Positions 33,625 to 42,269 of a stretch of 64,000 nucleotides of DNA are shown piece after piece. The stretch's first letter is position 1, and every line of letters begins with the position of its first letter. The notes beneath the pieces are model-generated. The model made no database searches. It saw only the letters and a program-made list of their open reading frames with translations, and was not told where the DNA came from. The DNA comes from Nannocystis sp. (GTDB lineage Bacteria; Myxococcota_A; Polyangia; Nannocystales; Nannocystaceae), in NCBI RefSeq assembly GCF_016714285.1, contig NZ_JADJNN010000001.1, positions 372,001-436,000 of the forward strand, written 5' to 3'. The position numbers and the translations under genes were made by a program.

Positions 33625-36057
33625 ATGAACAATGCGACCACCGCGGCGCCCCAGCTGCCTCCGGGTACAGTGATCGATGGGACCTACACGACCGGCGCCG
33701 TGGTGCGCAGCCGGCTCGGGTCGGTGACCTACGCTGCCACCGATCTCTCCGGCGCACGCGTCGACGTCACGGTCTACGCCCCGGCCTGCTTCGTCTCGCC
33801 GGTGGCCATGGAGCGCAGCCTGCGAGAGCTGCGGCAGCTCGAGAAGGTCCACGCGCCGCAGGTGCTGCAGGTGATCGACGCCGGCAAGCTGCCGCAGGGC
33901 GGGATCTACGAGGTGCACGAGCGCTTCGACGCGACCTCGCTGGCGGAGATCGGTCGGCTCCGGCCCGCCGAGGTGAGCCGGCTGATCCCGGAGATCGTCG
34001 CGGCCTTGCAGGCGGCCCAAAAGGTCGGTGTGTTGCACCGCAACCTCGGCGCCGAGGCCGTGCTGCGCGGCGAGCGGGGCATCAAGCTGACGGGCTTTGC
34101 GGTCGGTGATCCGCAGGGCGGGGTCAGCTTCGGCGCGCTCGACTGCATCGCCCCCGAGCAGGTCGAGGGCAAGAACATCGACGAGCGCACGCTGGTCTAC
34201 AACCTCGCCGCGCTCACGTATCGCTTCCTCCGCGGCGCCTCGCTGTTCACCGGCGGTGACAGCGGGACCCAGCTGCTGCAGGCCGCGGCCAGCGTACCGC
34301 CGTCCGAGTCGATGCCCGCGCCGCTGTTCGCCGCGCTGGCGAAGGACCCGAAGTCGCGGCCCAACCTGCTGCAACGCTTCCTGACCGATCTCGACGCCAT
34401 CGTCCGGGATTTCCCGCAGGACGAGGCCGTCCCGGAGACGCGCGATCCGGAGCCAGCTTCGATCGCGTCCAAGGGTGGCGAAAGCCGCGAGGTCAGTGAT
34501 ACCCTCGCCGCGCTGATGACCGACCCTGACGCGCCCAAGTTGCCGTCCAGCGACGCGAAGGCCGGTCCAACGGCCACTGCTGGCGTACCTCCTGTATCCC
34601 ACCTGCCTGCATCTCCTCTGGCTGCATCTCCTCTGGCTGCATCTCCTCTGGCTGCATCTCCTCCGCCTGCAACTCCTCCCGCTGCCGCGCCCGAGCGGCC
34701 CGCCACGACGCCGCCACGGCCCGCCATCATCACTGGCCCTGGCACCCTCGGCGCACCCCCGTCGATCGGGGTTCGACCGGTGCCGACGCTCGCGCCGCCG
34801 CCGTCGCTCGGCGGGCTGCCCAACGCCCCGTCGCTCGGATCGCTCCCCAACCTCGGCAAGCCCGCCGTCCTCGGTGTCCCGACCCTCGGCAAGCCCGGCG
34901 CACCGACGCTGGGCGCACCAGTGTTCGGCGCTCCGTTGGCACCACCCGTGGCACCCCCCGTGGCTTCGGCTCCCAGCGTGGCCCCGCCGGCCGTCGCCGC
35001 GCCGAGCGTGACCCCACCCGCGGCGACCGCTGGCGCCGCGGCGACCTCGGCCAAGCCCCGTACCCGCGGCTGGACGATGTTCATGGAGGTCACCGAGGAC
35101 GAGGCCGGTGCTCCGGCCGCGCCTGGTGTGCCGCAGCCCGGGGCGCCCGTGACGGCAGCGCCACCGACCACCACGCCCGCTGCTGCCGCGCCCGTGGCCG
35201 CCCCGCTACCCGTTGTTGCGCCTGCGCCGACGCCGACGCCCGCTCCGGCCCCCGCCGCGCCTGCCGGTGAGGTCAAGCCGAGCACGCGCGGCTGGACGAT
35301 GATCATGGACGACCCGGCCGAGGCCGAGGCCGCCAGCGGGCTGTCGACGCCCGCCGCAGCCGCTGCTCCGCCGCCCCCGAGCCCGACCACCCGCGGCTGG
35401 ACGATGCTCGAGGAGCTCAACGATTCGCTGCCCGCCGCAGCGGCCACCCCGGCCACCCCGGTCGCCGCGACTGCGTCCGCATCTCCGGCGACGCCAGCGA
35501 CCCCGGCCTCCGAGGCCAACGTCGCAGGCAGCGCGCCGAGCTCGCGCGGCTGGACCATGTTCATGGAGGCCGAGCTGCAGGGCGGCGCGGCCAAGCCGGA
35601 GGAGGCACAGCCCGAGACCGATCCGGAGTTCTACGACGGCCCGGTCCAGACCGAGACCGGCACCACCGTGGCCTTCGCGCCCACCGCCGACAACCCGAAC
35701 GCCTCGCTCGCCCGCACCAAGGCCCCCGAGGCGACCCCGGACCTCGGATCGCAGGAGCCGATGACCTCGTTCGGCGCCCGCCTGCGCGGCGAGCCCGAGG
35801 AGGCCGCGCCATCGGCCTCGCTCTCGCCCGCGAGCGTCCCGTCAGCGTCCGCCGAGATCCCGAGCTTCGCCGGCAACAACCTCGGCTTCGTCGCGGTCAA
35901 GCCAGTCGAGCCCGCCGATGGGCGCCCGCCCGCGCAACCCGACGCGCTCGACCAGGACGACGCCGCTGCCAGCGGCGGGAACACCAAGCTGATCGTCGTC
36001 GGTGTGCTCGTGGTGGTGGCGATCGTGGTCGCCATCATCCTCGCCACCAGCAAGTGA
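33625..36057 (+). CDS. Membrane-anchored pseudokinase with four R-G-W-T-M motifs
   Basis: 810 residues; the start ATG has ggag about 9 nt upstream. Residues 18-260 are a Hanks-kinase fold with lost catalysis: the VAIK Lys is Thr49 (V-D-V-T-V), HRD reads H138-R-N140 with the catalytic Asp as Asn and the next Lys as Gly, and DFG reads G157-F-A. A-P-E-Q is kept. A long Pro/Ala linker contains a 15-bp repeat (S-P-L-A-A units, near 34610-34670) and four copies of [T/S]-R-G-W-T-M at Arg481, 555, 590 and 641, three of them continuing as [F/I]-M-[E/D]. A transmembrane helix (L-I-V-V-G-V-L-V-V-V-A-I-V-V-A-I-I-L) ends the protein. It is probably a scaffold or sensor that presents a repeated ligand motif. 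Confidence 0.85.
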   Translation: MNNATTAAPQLPPGTVIDGTYTTGAVVRSRLGSVTYAATDLSGARVDVTVYAPACFVSPVAMERSLRELRQLEKVHAPQVLQVIDAGKLPQGGIYEVHERFDATSLAEIGRLRPAEVSRLIPEIVAALQAAQKVGVLHRNLGAEAVLRGERGIKLTGFAVGDPQGGVSFGALDCIAPEQVEGKNIDERTLVYNLAALTYRFLRGASLFTGGDSGTQLLQAAASVPPSESMPAPLFAALAKDPKSRPNLLQRFLTDLDAIVRDFPQDEAVPETRDPEPASIASKGGESREVSDTLAALMTDPDAPKLPSSDAKAGPTATAGVPPVSHLPASPLAASPLAASPLAASPPPATPPAAAPERPATTPPRPAIITGPGTLGAPPSIGVRPVPTLAPPPSLGGLPNAPSLGSLPNLGKPAVLGVPTLGKPGAPTLGAPVFGAPLAPPVAPPVASAPSVAPPAVAAPSVTPPAATAGAAATSAKPRTRGWTMFMEVTEDEAGAPAAPGVPQPGAPVTAAPPTTTPAAAAPVAAPLPVVAPAPTPTPAPAPAAPAGEVKPSTRGWTMIMDDPAEAEAASGLSTPAAAAAPPPPSPTTRGWTMLEELNDSLPAAAATPATPVAATASASPATPATPASEANVAGSAPSSRGWTMFMEAELQGGAAKPEEAQPETDPEFYDGPVQTETGTTVAFAPTADNPNASLARTKAPEATPDLGSQEPMTSFGARLRGEPEEAAPSASLSPASVPSASAEIPSFAGNNLGFVAVKPVEPADGRPPAQPDALDQDDAAASGGNTKLIVVGVLVVVAIVVAIILATSK

Positions 36058-36060
36058 TCC

Positions 36061-36074
36061 TGTCCTTCGGGACA
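36061..36074. repeat. Dispersed palindrome TGTCC-N4-GGACA, copy 9
   Basis: Perfect arms around ttcg, extended to CCTGTCC/GGACAGG. As RNA it is a 7-bp stem closed by a UUCG tetraloop, 3 bp after the stop codon: an exceptionally stable hairpin. Confidence 0.85.
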
Positions 36075-36083
36075 GGTCCTGAC

Positions 36084-36119
36084 GCGGGTCGCTGCGAACA
36101 CGCAGCCGCCCGCGTTCTT
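36084..36119 (+). terminator. Probable terminator of the pseudokinase gene
   Basis: 13-bp arms (36084-36096 with 36101-36113, two adjacent mismatches) around aaca, followed by gttctt. It lies 26 bp after the stop, just after the palindrome hairpin. Confidence 0.55.
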
Positions 36120-36137
36120 GCGGGCAGTGAGCTGCGG

Positions 36138-36154
36138 CCCCGCCGGAAGCGGGG
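36138..36154 (-). terminator. Hairpin at the end of the minus-strand OmpA gene
   Basis: CCCCGC/GCGGGG arms around 5 nt, 11 bp after the minus-strand stop; no strong U-tract. Confidence 0.4.
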
Positions 36155-36165
36155 CTTCGGCCGCG

Positions 36166-38430
36166 CTACTTGTCAGCAGCCGGGGCCGGAGCTGCAGCCG
36201 GAGCCGTGGGCTTGGTGTACTTGGTCACCCGCAGCACGGTCCGGTTGTTCTTGGCCCGGCCCGAGGCCGTCATGTTGACCGCGACCGGCCGCGACGCGCC
36301 GAAGCCGACCGCGACGATGCGCTCCGGGCTCACGCCCTTGCCGAGCAGGTAGTTGCGCACGTTGTCGGCGCGCTCGGTCGTCTTCTGCTTGGGGTTGCCG
36401 CGGTCGTCGCTGTGCACGCCGATCTCGATCGTCTCGTACTCGGGGTGGACCCGCAGGTACGCGGCCAGCTCGTCGAGCAGCGGCAGGGTCTTCTCGTTCG
36501 GGCTGTTACCGTCGTACTTGATCGACTTCTTGAGCCGCAGCGACTTGCCCTTGCCGACCACGTTCGGGGTGCTCGGCGGCACCGATCGCGTGAGCGTCTC
36601 CTTGACCACGACCGCCTGGTCGCCCGCGGCCACCGTGAAGCGCAGCGACTTGTCCTCGAAGCCCTCGGCGCGGGCGATCGCCCCGTACTCGCCGGCTGGC
36701 AGCTCGAGGCGGATGAGGCCGCTCTCGTTGGCCTGGAACGGCTCGTCGATGCCCATGCCCGTGACCGCGAGGGTCACCGCCACCGGGGCGCCGGCGTCGT
36801 CGACGAAGGCGCCGTCGACGAAGCCCGCCGGCGGCGTGTTGGCGACGTCCATCGTGATCGTCAGCGGCGTGTCCTCGCCCGGCTTGACCTCGGCGCTGAC
36901 CTCCTTCGTCGCCTTGTTCTGCAGCTCGACCAGGATCGTGACCGCGCCCTCGGGGAAGCGGAAGCTGGTGAAGTTGCCGGCCTCGTCGGTGAGGATCGCG
37001 TTGCCGGCGGAGCCGGGGAAGCGCACCTGGGCGTTGGCCACCGGCGCGCCCGCGCTGTCGAGCACCTGGCCGACCACGCGGCCGTCCTGCACGGCCGGCG
37101 GTGGCAGCGACGTGGCCGGGGCCGGCACCTCCTTGATCACCGGGTTCGGGTCGATCGCCCAGCCGAGGCCCAGGATCACCGACCACGGCGCCACGGGCGG
37201 GCCGTACTCGAAGTTCGGCGAGACCATGCCGATGTCGGCCGCGAGGTCGAGGTGCAGGCCCGACACGACGTTGGCGCGCAGGCCGATCGTCGCCCACATG
37301 CTCGAGCGCGGCAGCGGCGAGGGCGTCGCCCCCATCTGCTTGAAGGCCGTCATCTCCTGGGTGGCGACGTCCCAGCTGAGCTCGGCGATCGGGTTGAGGC
37401 CGTACTGCTTCTCCTTGCCGAGGCGGATCGGGAAGTCGAAGCCGTAGCGCATGCGCACGCGGCTCGGGTTGATGCCGAGGGCGAAGCGCGAGACCTCGCG
37501 GCTGGTCGCGTCGCTGATCGCCGCGAAGTCGTAGAGCTTGGCCGAGTTGTCGAGGATCCAGCCGATGTTGGTGGTGAAGCGGAACGGGAACTGCTTCTTC
37601 GTCAGGTAGCGGACGTCGACGGTGAACAGCGCGTCGATGTTGAAGTTGACCTTGTCGGCGCGCAGCCGGCCGGGGCCCGAGAGCAGGCCGATGCCCATCT
37701 GCCCGCCGATGCCGATCGCCCCGCCCTTGACCATGCGGTGGGCGCCCTTGATGCCGAAGTCGAGATCGCCGAGCGCGAACTGCTGCGGCGGGTCCTGGCG
37801 TCCCGGCTGCTTGCGGGTATTGCGGTTGGCCTGGCTGTGGATCGCGACGAACAGCTCGCCCCACTTGAAGGGGCTGTAGCCGAGGTTGATCGTGCCGCGC
37901 ACGCGGGCGTGCTCGTCGGCGCCGAGGTCGGGGTCGCTGCTGTTGTAGATGAAGCCGGTCTTGCGGAAGAAGTCCGTGTGCAGGCGGAAGCGGACGCTGT
38001 GGCGCGCGCCGACGTCGGCGAGGTTGGTGTGATAGAGGCCGACGCCGCCGCGCAGGCTGTTGATCGCCGGCTCACGCCGGCCACGGACCATGCCTGGCTC
38101 GTCGCGCTTGACCACATCGGCCTCCGCGCTCGTCGCGGCGCTGGCGTCGGCGCCGGTGCCAGCACTGGTGTCGAACTCGGCGCTGGTGGCCCCCTCGACC
38201 GCGGGCGGGTCGGCGGCCACGTCCGGTGGCGCTGCGTCGGTCGGCGGCGCGCCGCTGTCGGGCAGCGTCGGCGGCGCGTCACCTCCGGGGGGGGCCACGG
38301 AGGTCGTCGCGTCGGCGGGGGGCAGGCTCGGCTCGGACTCGGCGGGCAGGGGAGGCGGCTCGGCGGCGACGGCCGCCCGGGGCAGCGCGAGGCACAGGCC
38401 CGAGAGCGCGAGGAGAGAGGCGCGACGCAT
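36166..38430 (-). CDS. Large OmpA-family outer-membrane protein with Ig-like/PEGA-type domains
   Basis: 754 residues from ATG 38430. Signal peptide L-L-A-L-S-G-L-C-L-A-L-P-R-A-A-V-A-A, a Pro/Ala-rich linker, a central beta-barrel-like region (about 120-430, with aromatic-flanked strands), then two carboxypeptidase-regulatory/PEGA-like beta sandwiches (G-Q-V-L-D-S-A-G-A-P-V-A-N-A-Q-V and G-A-F-V-D-D-A-G-A-P-V). An OmpA domain closes it (I-E-I-G-V-H-S-D-D-R-G-N, R-A-D-N-V-R-N-Y-L, V-G-F-G-A-S-R-P, N-N-R-T-V-L-R-V) and would bind peptidoglycan. It links outer membrane and wall and may expose the sandwiches outside. The gene converges on the pseudokinase gene. Confidence 0.8.
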   Translation of the reverse strand: MRRASLLALSGLCLALPRAAVAAEPPPLPAESEPSLPPADATTSVAPPGGDAPPTLPDSGAPPTDAAPPDVAADPPAVEGATSAEFDTSAGTGADASAATSAEADVVKRDEPGMVRGRREPAINSLRGGVGLYHTNLADVGARHSVRFRLHTDFFRKTGFIYNSSDPDLGADEHARVRGTINLGYSPFKWGELFVAIHSQANRNTRKQPGRQDPPQQFALGDLDFGIKGAHRMVKGGAIGIGGQMGIGLLSGPGRLRADKVNFNIDALFTVDVRYLTKKQFPFRFTTNIGWILDNSAKLYDFAAISDATSREVSRFALGINPSRVRMRYGFDFPIRLGKEKQYGLNPIAELSWDVATQEMTAFKQMGATPSPLPRSSMWATIGLRANVVSGLHLDLAADIGMVSPNFEYGPPVAPWSVILGLGWAIDPNPVIKEVPAPATSLPPPAVQDGRVVGQVLDSAGAPVANAQVRFPGSAGNAILTDEAGNFTSFRFPEGAVTILVELQNKATKEVSAEVKPGEDTPLTITMDVANTPPAGFVDGAFVDDAGAPVAVTLAVTGMGIDEPFQANESGLIRLELPAGEYGAIARAEGFEDKSLRFTVAAGDQAVVVKETLTRSVPPSTPNVVGKGKSLRLKKSIKYDGNSPNEKTLPLLDELAAYLRVHPEYETIEIGVHSDDRGNPKQKTTERADNVRNYLLGKGVSPERIVAVGFGASRPVAVNMTASGRAKNNRTVLRVTKYTKPTAPAAAPAPAADK

Positions 38431-38600
38431 ATGCAAGGGAGCGTCCACCATCGGCCACGGGGCTGTCAAACCTTTCGGGTGGATCGCGGCCCCGCGGCGG
38501 CGTCCTCTCGTAATAGTTGGAGCAGCGGGCGCTGGTGGGCGCTGCAGTGGGCGCTGGTGTGGCGCCGTGGCGAAGGCGGCGGGTCAGCTCCGCGCGGGCC

Positions 38601-40721
38601 TCACCACACCTCGCAGGCGTTCTCGCCGGCGTGCATCGGCGTGCCGGGGCTGCACTGCCACGCGTCCCAGAAGCCGGGGAAGTGGGCCAGGGGCACGTTG
38701 ACGCGCTCCCGCGGCGGGCTGTGCGAGTCGATCATGGCGAGCAGGCGCCGGCTCTCGTCGGTCGACAGGGTGCACCAGCCCTGGGCGAAGCCGAGGAAGA
38801 ACAGCTGGTCGTTGCTCAGGCCCTGGACCAGCGGCGCCTCGCGCTTGTCCTTCTGCCAGTCCTTGTAGCCCGCGTAGGCCGCCTTGATGCCGCCGAAGTC
38901 GGCGATGTTCTCGCCGAGGGTGAGCTTGCCGTTGAGCTTGACCCCCGGCAGCGCCTCGATGCCGTCGTAAAGGGTCTCGACGCACTGGGCCCGCTCGTTG
39001 AACTTGGTGCTCGCGCTTGGCTCCCACCACTCGCGCAGCACGCCCTTGCCGTCGAACTTGCGGCCCTGGTCGTCGAAGCCGTGGGTCAGCTCGTGGCCCA
39101 TCACCATGCCGATGCCGCCGAAGTTCATCGCCATCGGGAACTCGGCGCTGAAGTAGGGCGGCTGGAGGATGCCGGCCGGGAACACCATCTCGTTGACCGA
39201 CGGGTTGTAGTAGGCGTTGACGATCGCCGGCGGCATGTGCCACTCGCGCTTGTCGACGGCCTTGCTGATGCGGTCGGCGTCGCGGACGAACTGAAACCGG
39301 CGCGCGGCGATCACGTTGGCGAGGTGGTCCTTGCGCGACAGCTTGAGCTTGCTGTAGTCGCGCCACTCCTCCGGGTAGCCGATCTTGTTGATCACCGCCT
39401 TGATCTTCTCAACCGCGCGCGTGCGGGTCGTCGGATCCATCCACGCCAGCGACGGCAGCCCGGCCTCGAAGGCGCGCTCGATGTGGCCGATCATCGTCAG
39501 CGCGGTCTCCTTGCTGGTGCCGGCGAAGCGCTCCTTGACGAAGGCCTGGCCGACCAGCTCGCCGAGCCCGCTGTTGGCGACGCCGACGCAGCGCTCCCAG
39601 CGGGGCGACAGCTCCTTGGCGCCCGTCAGCGCGCTGGTGAAGGTGAAGTCGGCCTCGACGATCGCCTTGCCGAGGTGCGGCGCCGCGGCCCGCAGCACGT
39701 GCCAGCGCAGGTAGGCCTGCAGCGTCGCCGCGTCGGTCTTGCGGACGATGGCGCCCAGCTGCGTGAAGTAGGTCGGCGTGGCGACGTTGAGATCGGGGCC
39801 GATCTTTTCGTAGCCCAGCGCGCTGAAGTAGCCGGGCCACGGCGTCGCCGGATCGAGGCCCTGGAGGCCGACCACGCCGAGCATGTGGTAGGTCTTGTCG
39901 GGGTCACGCAGCTCGGCCCGCGGCAGGGCGATGTTCGCCAGCTCCGTCTCGAACGCGACGATCTTGGCGGCCTGCTCCAGCGCGCTGGTCGGCGTCTCGC
40001 CGAGGAAGCCGAGCATGCGCGCCACGTGCTCCTGGTAGGCGACCAGCAGCGCCCGGCTGCGGGCGTCGGTCTTCAGGTAGAAGTCGCGGTCGGGCAGACC
40101 CGTGCCGCCCTGGGCCAGCTGCGCGACGTAGACGTCGGGGCGCTTGGCGTCGGGCTCGATGAACAGCGAGAACAGCGGACCACCGCCGGCGAAGAAGCTG
40201 CCCTGCAGCTTGCCGACCACGCGATAGAGGCTGGCCTCGTCCTTGACCGCCGTGATCTGCGAGAGCACCGGGACGAGCGGGGTGATGCCGGCCCGGTCCT
40301 GCGCCTCCTCGTCGTTGCACGCCAGCCAGAACGCGCCGAGCTTGCTCTCGACCGGACCCTGCTTGCCCTTGCCCGCGGCGGCGGCCTCGAGGATGCCGCG
40401 CAGCACCGCGTTGTTGCGATCCGCCAGCTCGCCGAAGCCGCGGCCGTAGCGGCTCTTGTCGGCCGGGCGCGTCGTCTTCTTGAGCCAGCCGCCGCAGGCG
40501 TAGCGGTAGAAGTCGGTGCAGGGGTCGACCGTGGTGTCGAGCGACGCGAGCACCTCGGCGCCGATCGGGTCGCGCGCCACCAGGCTCTCGCGCTGCACCG
40601 GCGCGGGCGCCGGGGCGGGGGTCACGACCGGAGCCGAGGTCGCGGGCGCCTGGGTGCCGCCCGGACGATCGCAGGCGGCGGACAGCAGGAGCGGGACGAG
40701 GACGAGGCGGCGCACGAGCAT
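38601..40721 (-). CDS. M13-family zinc metallopeptidase (neprilysin/PepO type) lipoprotein
   Basis: 706 residues. Signal peptide with lipobox L-S-A-A-C. The catalytic zinc site is H543-E-L-T-H547 in V-M-G-H-E-L-T-H-G-F-D-D-Q-G, and the third ligand is Glu604 in E-N-I-A-D-F-G-G. The N-A-Y-Y-N-P substrate-binding motif and the C-terminal C-x-V-W ending are also present. M13 enzymes cleave small peptides up to about 40 residues outside the cytoplasm. Length is normal (about 650-700). The start at 40721 is preferred over 40739. Location next to an amino-acid dehydrogenase fits a peptide-feeding lifestyle. Confidence 0.93.
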   Translation of the reverse strand: MLVRRLVLVPLLLSAACDRPGGTQAPATSAPVVTPAPAPAPVQRESLVARDPIGAEVLASLDTTVDPCTDFYRYACGGWLKKTTRPADKSRYGRGFGELADRNNAVLRGILEAAAAGKGKQGPVESKLGAFWLACNDEEAQDRAGITPLVPVLSQITAVKDEASLYRVVGKLQGSFFAGGGPLFSLFIEPDAKRPDVYVAQLAQGGTGLPDRDFYLKTDARSRALLVAYQEHVARMLGFLGETPTSALEQAAKIVAFETELANIALPRAELRDPDKTYHMLGVVGLQGLDPATPWPGYFSALGYEKIGPDLNVATPTYFTQLGAIVRKTDAATLQAYLRWHVLRAAAPHLGKAIVEADFTFTSALTGAKELSPRWERCVGVANSGLGELVGQAFVKERFAGTSKETALTMIGHIERAFEAGLPSLAWMDPTTRTRAVEKIKAVINKIGYPEEWRDYSKLKLSRKDHLANVIAARRFQFVRDADRISKAVDKREWHMPPAIVNAYYNPSVNEMVFPAGILQPPYFSAEFPMAMNFGGIGMVMGHELTHGFDDQGRKFDGKGVLREWWEPSASTKFNERAQCVETLYDGIEALPGVKLNGKLTLGENIADFGGIKAAYAGYKDWQKDKREAPLVQGLSNDQLFFLGFAQGWCTLSTDESRRLLAMIDSHSPPRERVNVPLAHFPGFWDAWQCSPGTPMHAGENACEVW

Positions 40722-40879
40722 TGCGCGCGAGGGTGCCACAGCGGCCCGTCGTCGCGCGTGCCCGCGCCCCGGCGCGGGAGGCGAGGAAGTTCACGCGCGC
40801 CGCGCCACGGCGCCGCGAAACCCCCCGACCACGGTCCGGCTCAGCGGTTCCGCGGGTGACCTCCTGGCGAAGGACTGCC

Positions 40880-42190
40880 TCAGCCCTGCAGGTGCCACTG
40901 ATCGGCGAGCAGACCGTCGACGATCGCCCGGGTGCGGTGCCCCCAGATCGGGTGCGGCTGCAGGGCCAGCTCGTCGGCCAGCTTGTTGGCCGCGGCCGCG
41001 GTGGTGATGCCCTGCGCCGTCGCCAGCTCGAGCGCCCGCCGCGTGATCACATAGACGCTGTTGTCCCAGTCGCGGCCGAAGTGACGCTCGATCGCCGGGT
41101 CGTGCGGCACCTGGCCGTACTGCTCGTTGGCGCAGTGGACGATGCCCATCCGGTTGCACAGGTAGTCGGGCACGTAGACGATGCCGCGCGCCGCCAGGGC
41201 CCGGGCGTCGCGCTCGTCGTCCAGCAGCTGGTTGTTGGCCGCGCCACAGACCACGCGGGCCTGGATCGCCGGGATCGTGTCCGGGTTCAAGATCCCCCCG
41301 AGGGCGTTGGGCGCGAGGATATCGCAGGGCGTGGCGAGCACGCTGTTGTCGCCCGGCTCGGCGGGCACCAGCGCCAGCGGGGCCCCGGCGAACTGCTGCA
41401 TCAGCTGGGCCCGCCGCTCGAGCGAGAGCTCGCTGGCGACGATGCCCGCGACCCCGCGCTGCAGCAGCTCGCCGATCATCGCCGCGCCGACGTTGCCGGT
41501 GCCCTGCATCGCGATCTTCTTGCCGCCGAGGCTGCCGAGGCCGAGGTGATCGAGCGCCCCCTCCATCGCGCACACCACCCCGCGGGCGGTCGCCGGCGAG
41601 GGGTTCCCGGAGCCGCCGACCTGCGGCGGGATGCAGGTCGCGAAGCGCGTGCCCTGGTGGACGATCGCCATGTCGTCGGGCCCGGTGCCCGCGTCCTCGG
41701 CCGTGATGTAGCAGCCGCGCAGGCTGGTCACGAAGGCCGCGTACTCGCGGTACAGCTCGGCGCGGTGGCCCGGATCGCGGAAACCATCGCCCGGCGCGCG
41801 GGCGATGAGCCCCTTGCCGCCGCCCCACCACAGCCCCGCCAGCGCGTTCTTGCGGGTCATGCCCATGGCCAGGCGCAGGCCGTCGCGCAGGAACGCCGTC
41901 ATCGTCGCGTAGGGCCAGTGGCGCAGCCCGCCCTGGCCCTGACCGCGGTGGGTCTTGTGCACGAAGGCGCCGAACAGCGCCCCGCTGCGCGGCCCGATCG
42001 CCAGAAACAAACCCTCGTGCTGCTGGTAGTCGCGGTTGCCCGCCAGCAGGAAATCAGCGAGTTCGCCGAGCGCCGGGTGCGAGCGGTGGATCTGCCCGCT
42101 CTGGGGATCGTGGATGAGGTAGGCCCGGTGTTGACCGAGCGAGCGCAGCTGCGAGACGAAGGCTTCGGGGCTCTGGTCCACCAGGCTCAT
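40880..42190 (-). CDS. Glu/Leu/Phe/Val dehydrogenase family protein
   Basis: 436 residues. It oxidatively deaminates an amino acid with NAD(P). The substrate domain has the Lys-containing K-N-A-L-A-G-L-W-W-G-G-G-K-G motif and Y-I-T-A-E-D-A-G-T; the Rossmann domain has M-Q-G-T-G-N-V-G-A-A. The length and G-G-G-K-G context are nearer to leucine/phenylalanine dehydrogenases than to hexameric GluDH, but an N-terminal extension of about 60 residues is unlike short LeuDH. Start ATG 42190 (M-S-L-V-D-Q-S-P). Exact substrate not determined. Confidence 0.85.
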   Translation of the reverse strand: MSLVDQSPEAFVSQLRSLGQHRAYLIHDPQSGQIHRSHPALGELADFLLAGNRDYQQHEGLFLAIGPRSGALFGAFVHKTHRGQGQGGLRHWPYATMTAFLRDGLRLAMGMTRKNALAGLWWGGGKGLIARAPGDGFRDPGHRAELYREYAAFVTSLRGCYITAEDAGTGPDDMAIVHQGTRFATCIPPQVGGSGNPSPATARGVVCAMEGALDHLGLGSLGGKKIAMQGTGNVGAAMIGELLQRGVAGIVASELSLERRAQLMQQFAGAPLALVPAEPGDNSVLATPCDILAPNALGGILNPDTIPAIQARVVCGAANNQLLDDERDARALAARGIVYVPDYLCNRMGIVHCANEQYGQVPHDPAIERHFGRDWDNSVYVITRRALELATAQGITTAAAANKLADELALQPHPIWGHRTRAIVDGLLADQWHLQG

Positions 42191-42269
42191 GGCGCGGCAA
42201 GATAGCCGAAGCTCCGCCGCCGATCCGTGAGGCCACACACGTCCTTACCAACGCCGGACGATCATCCGA

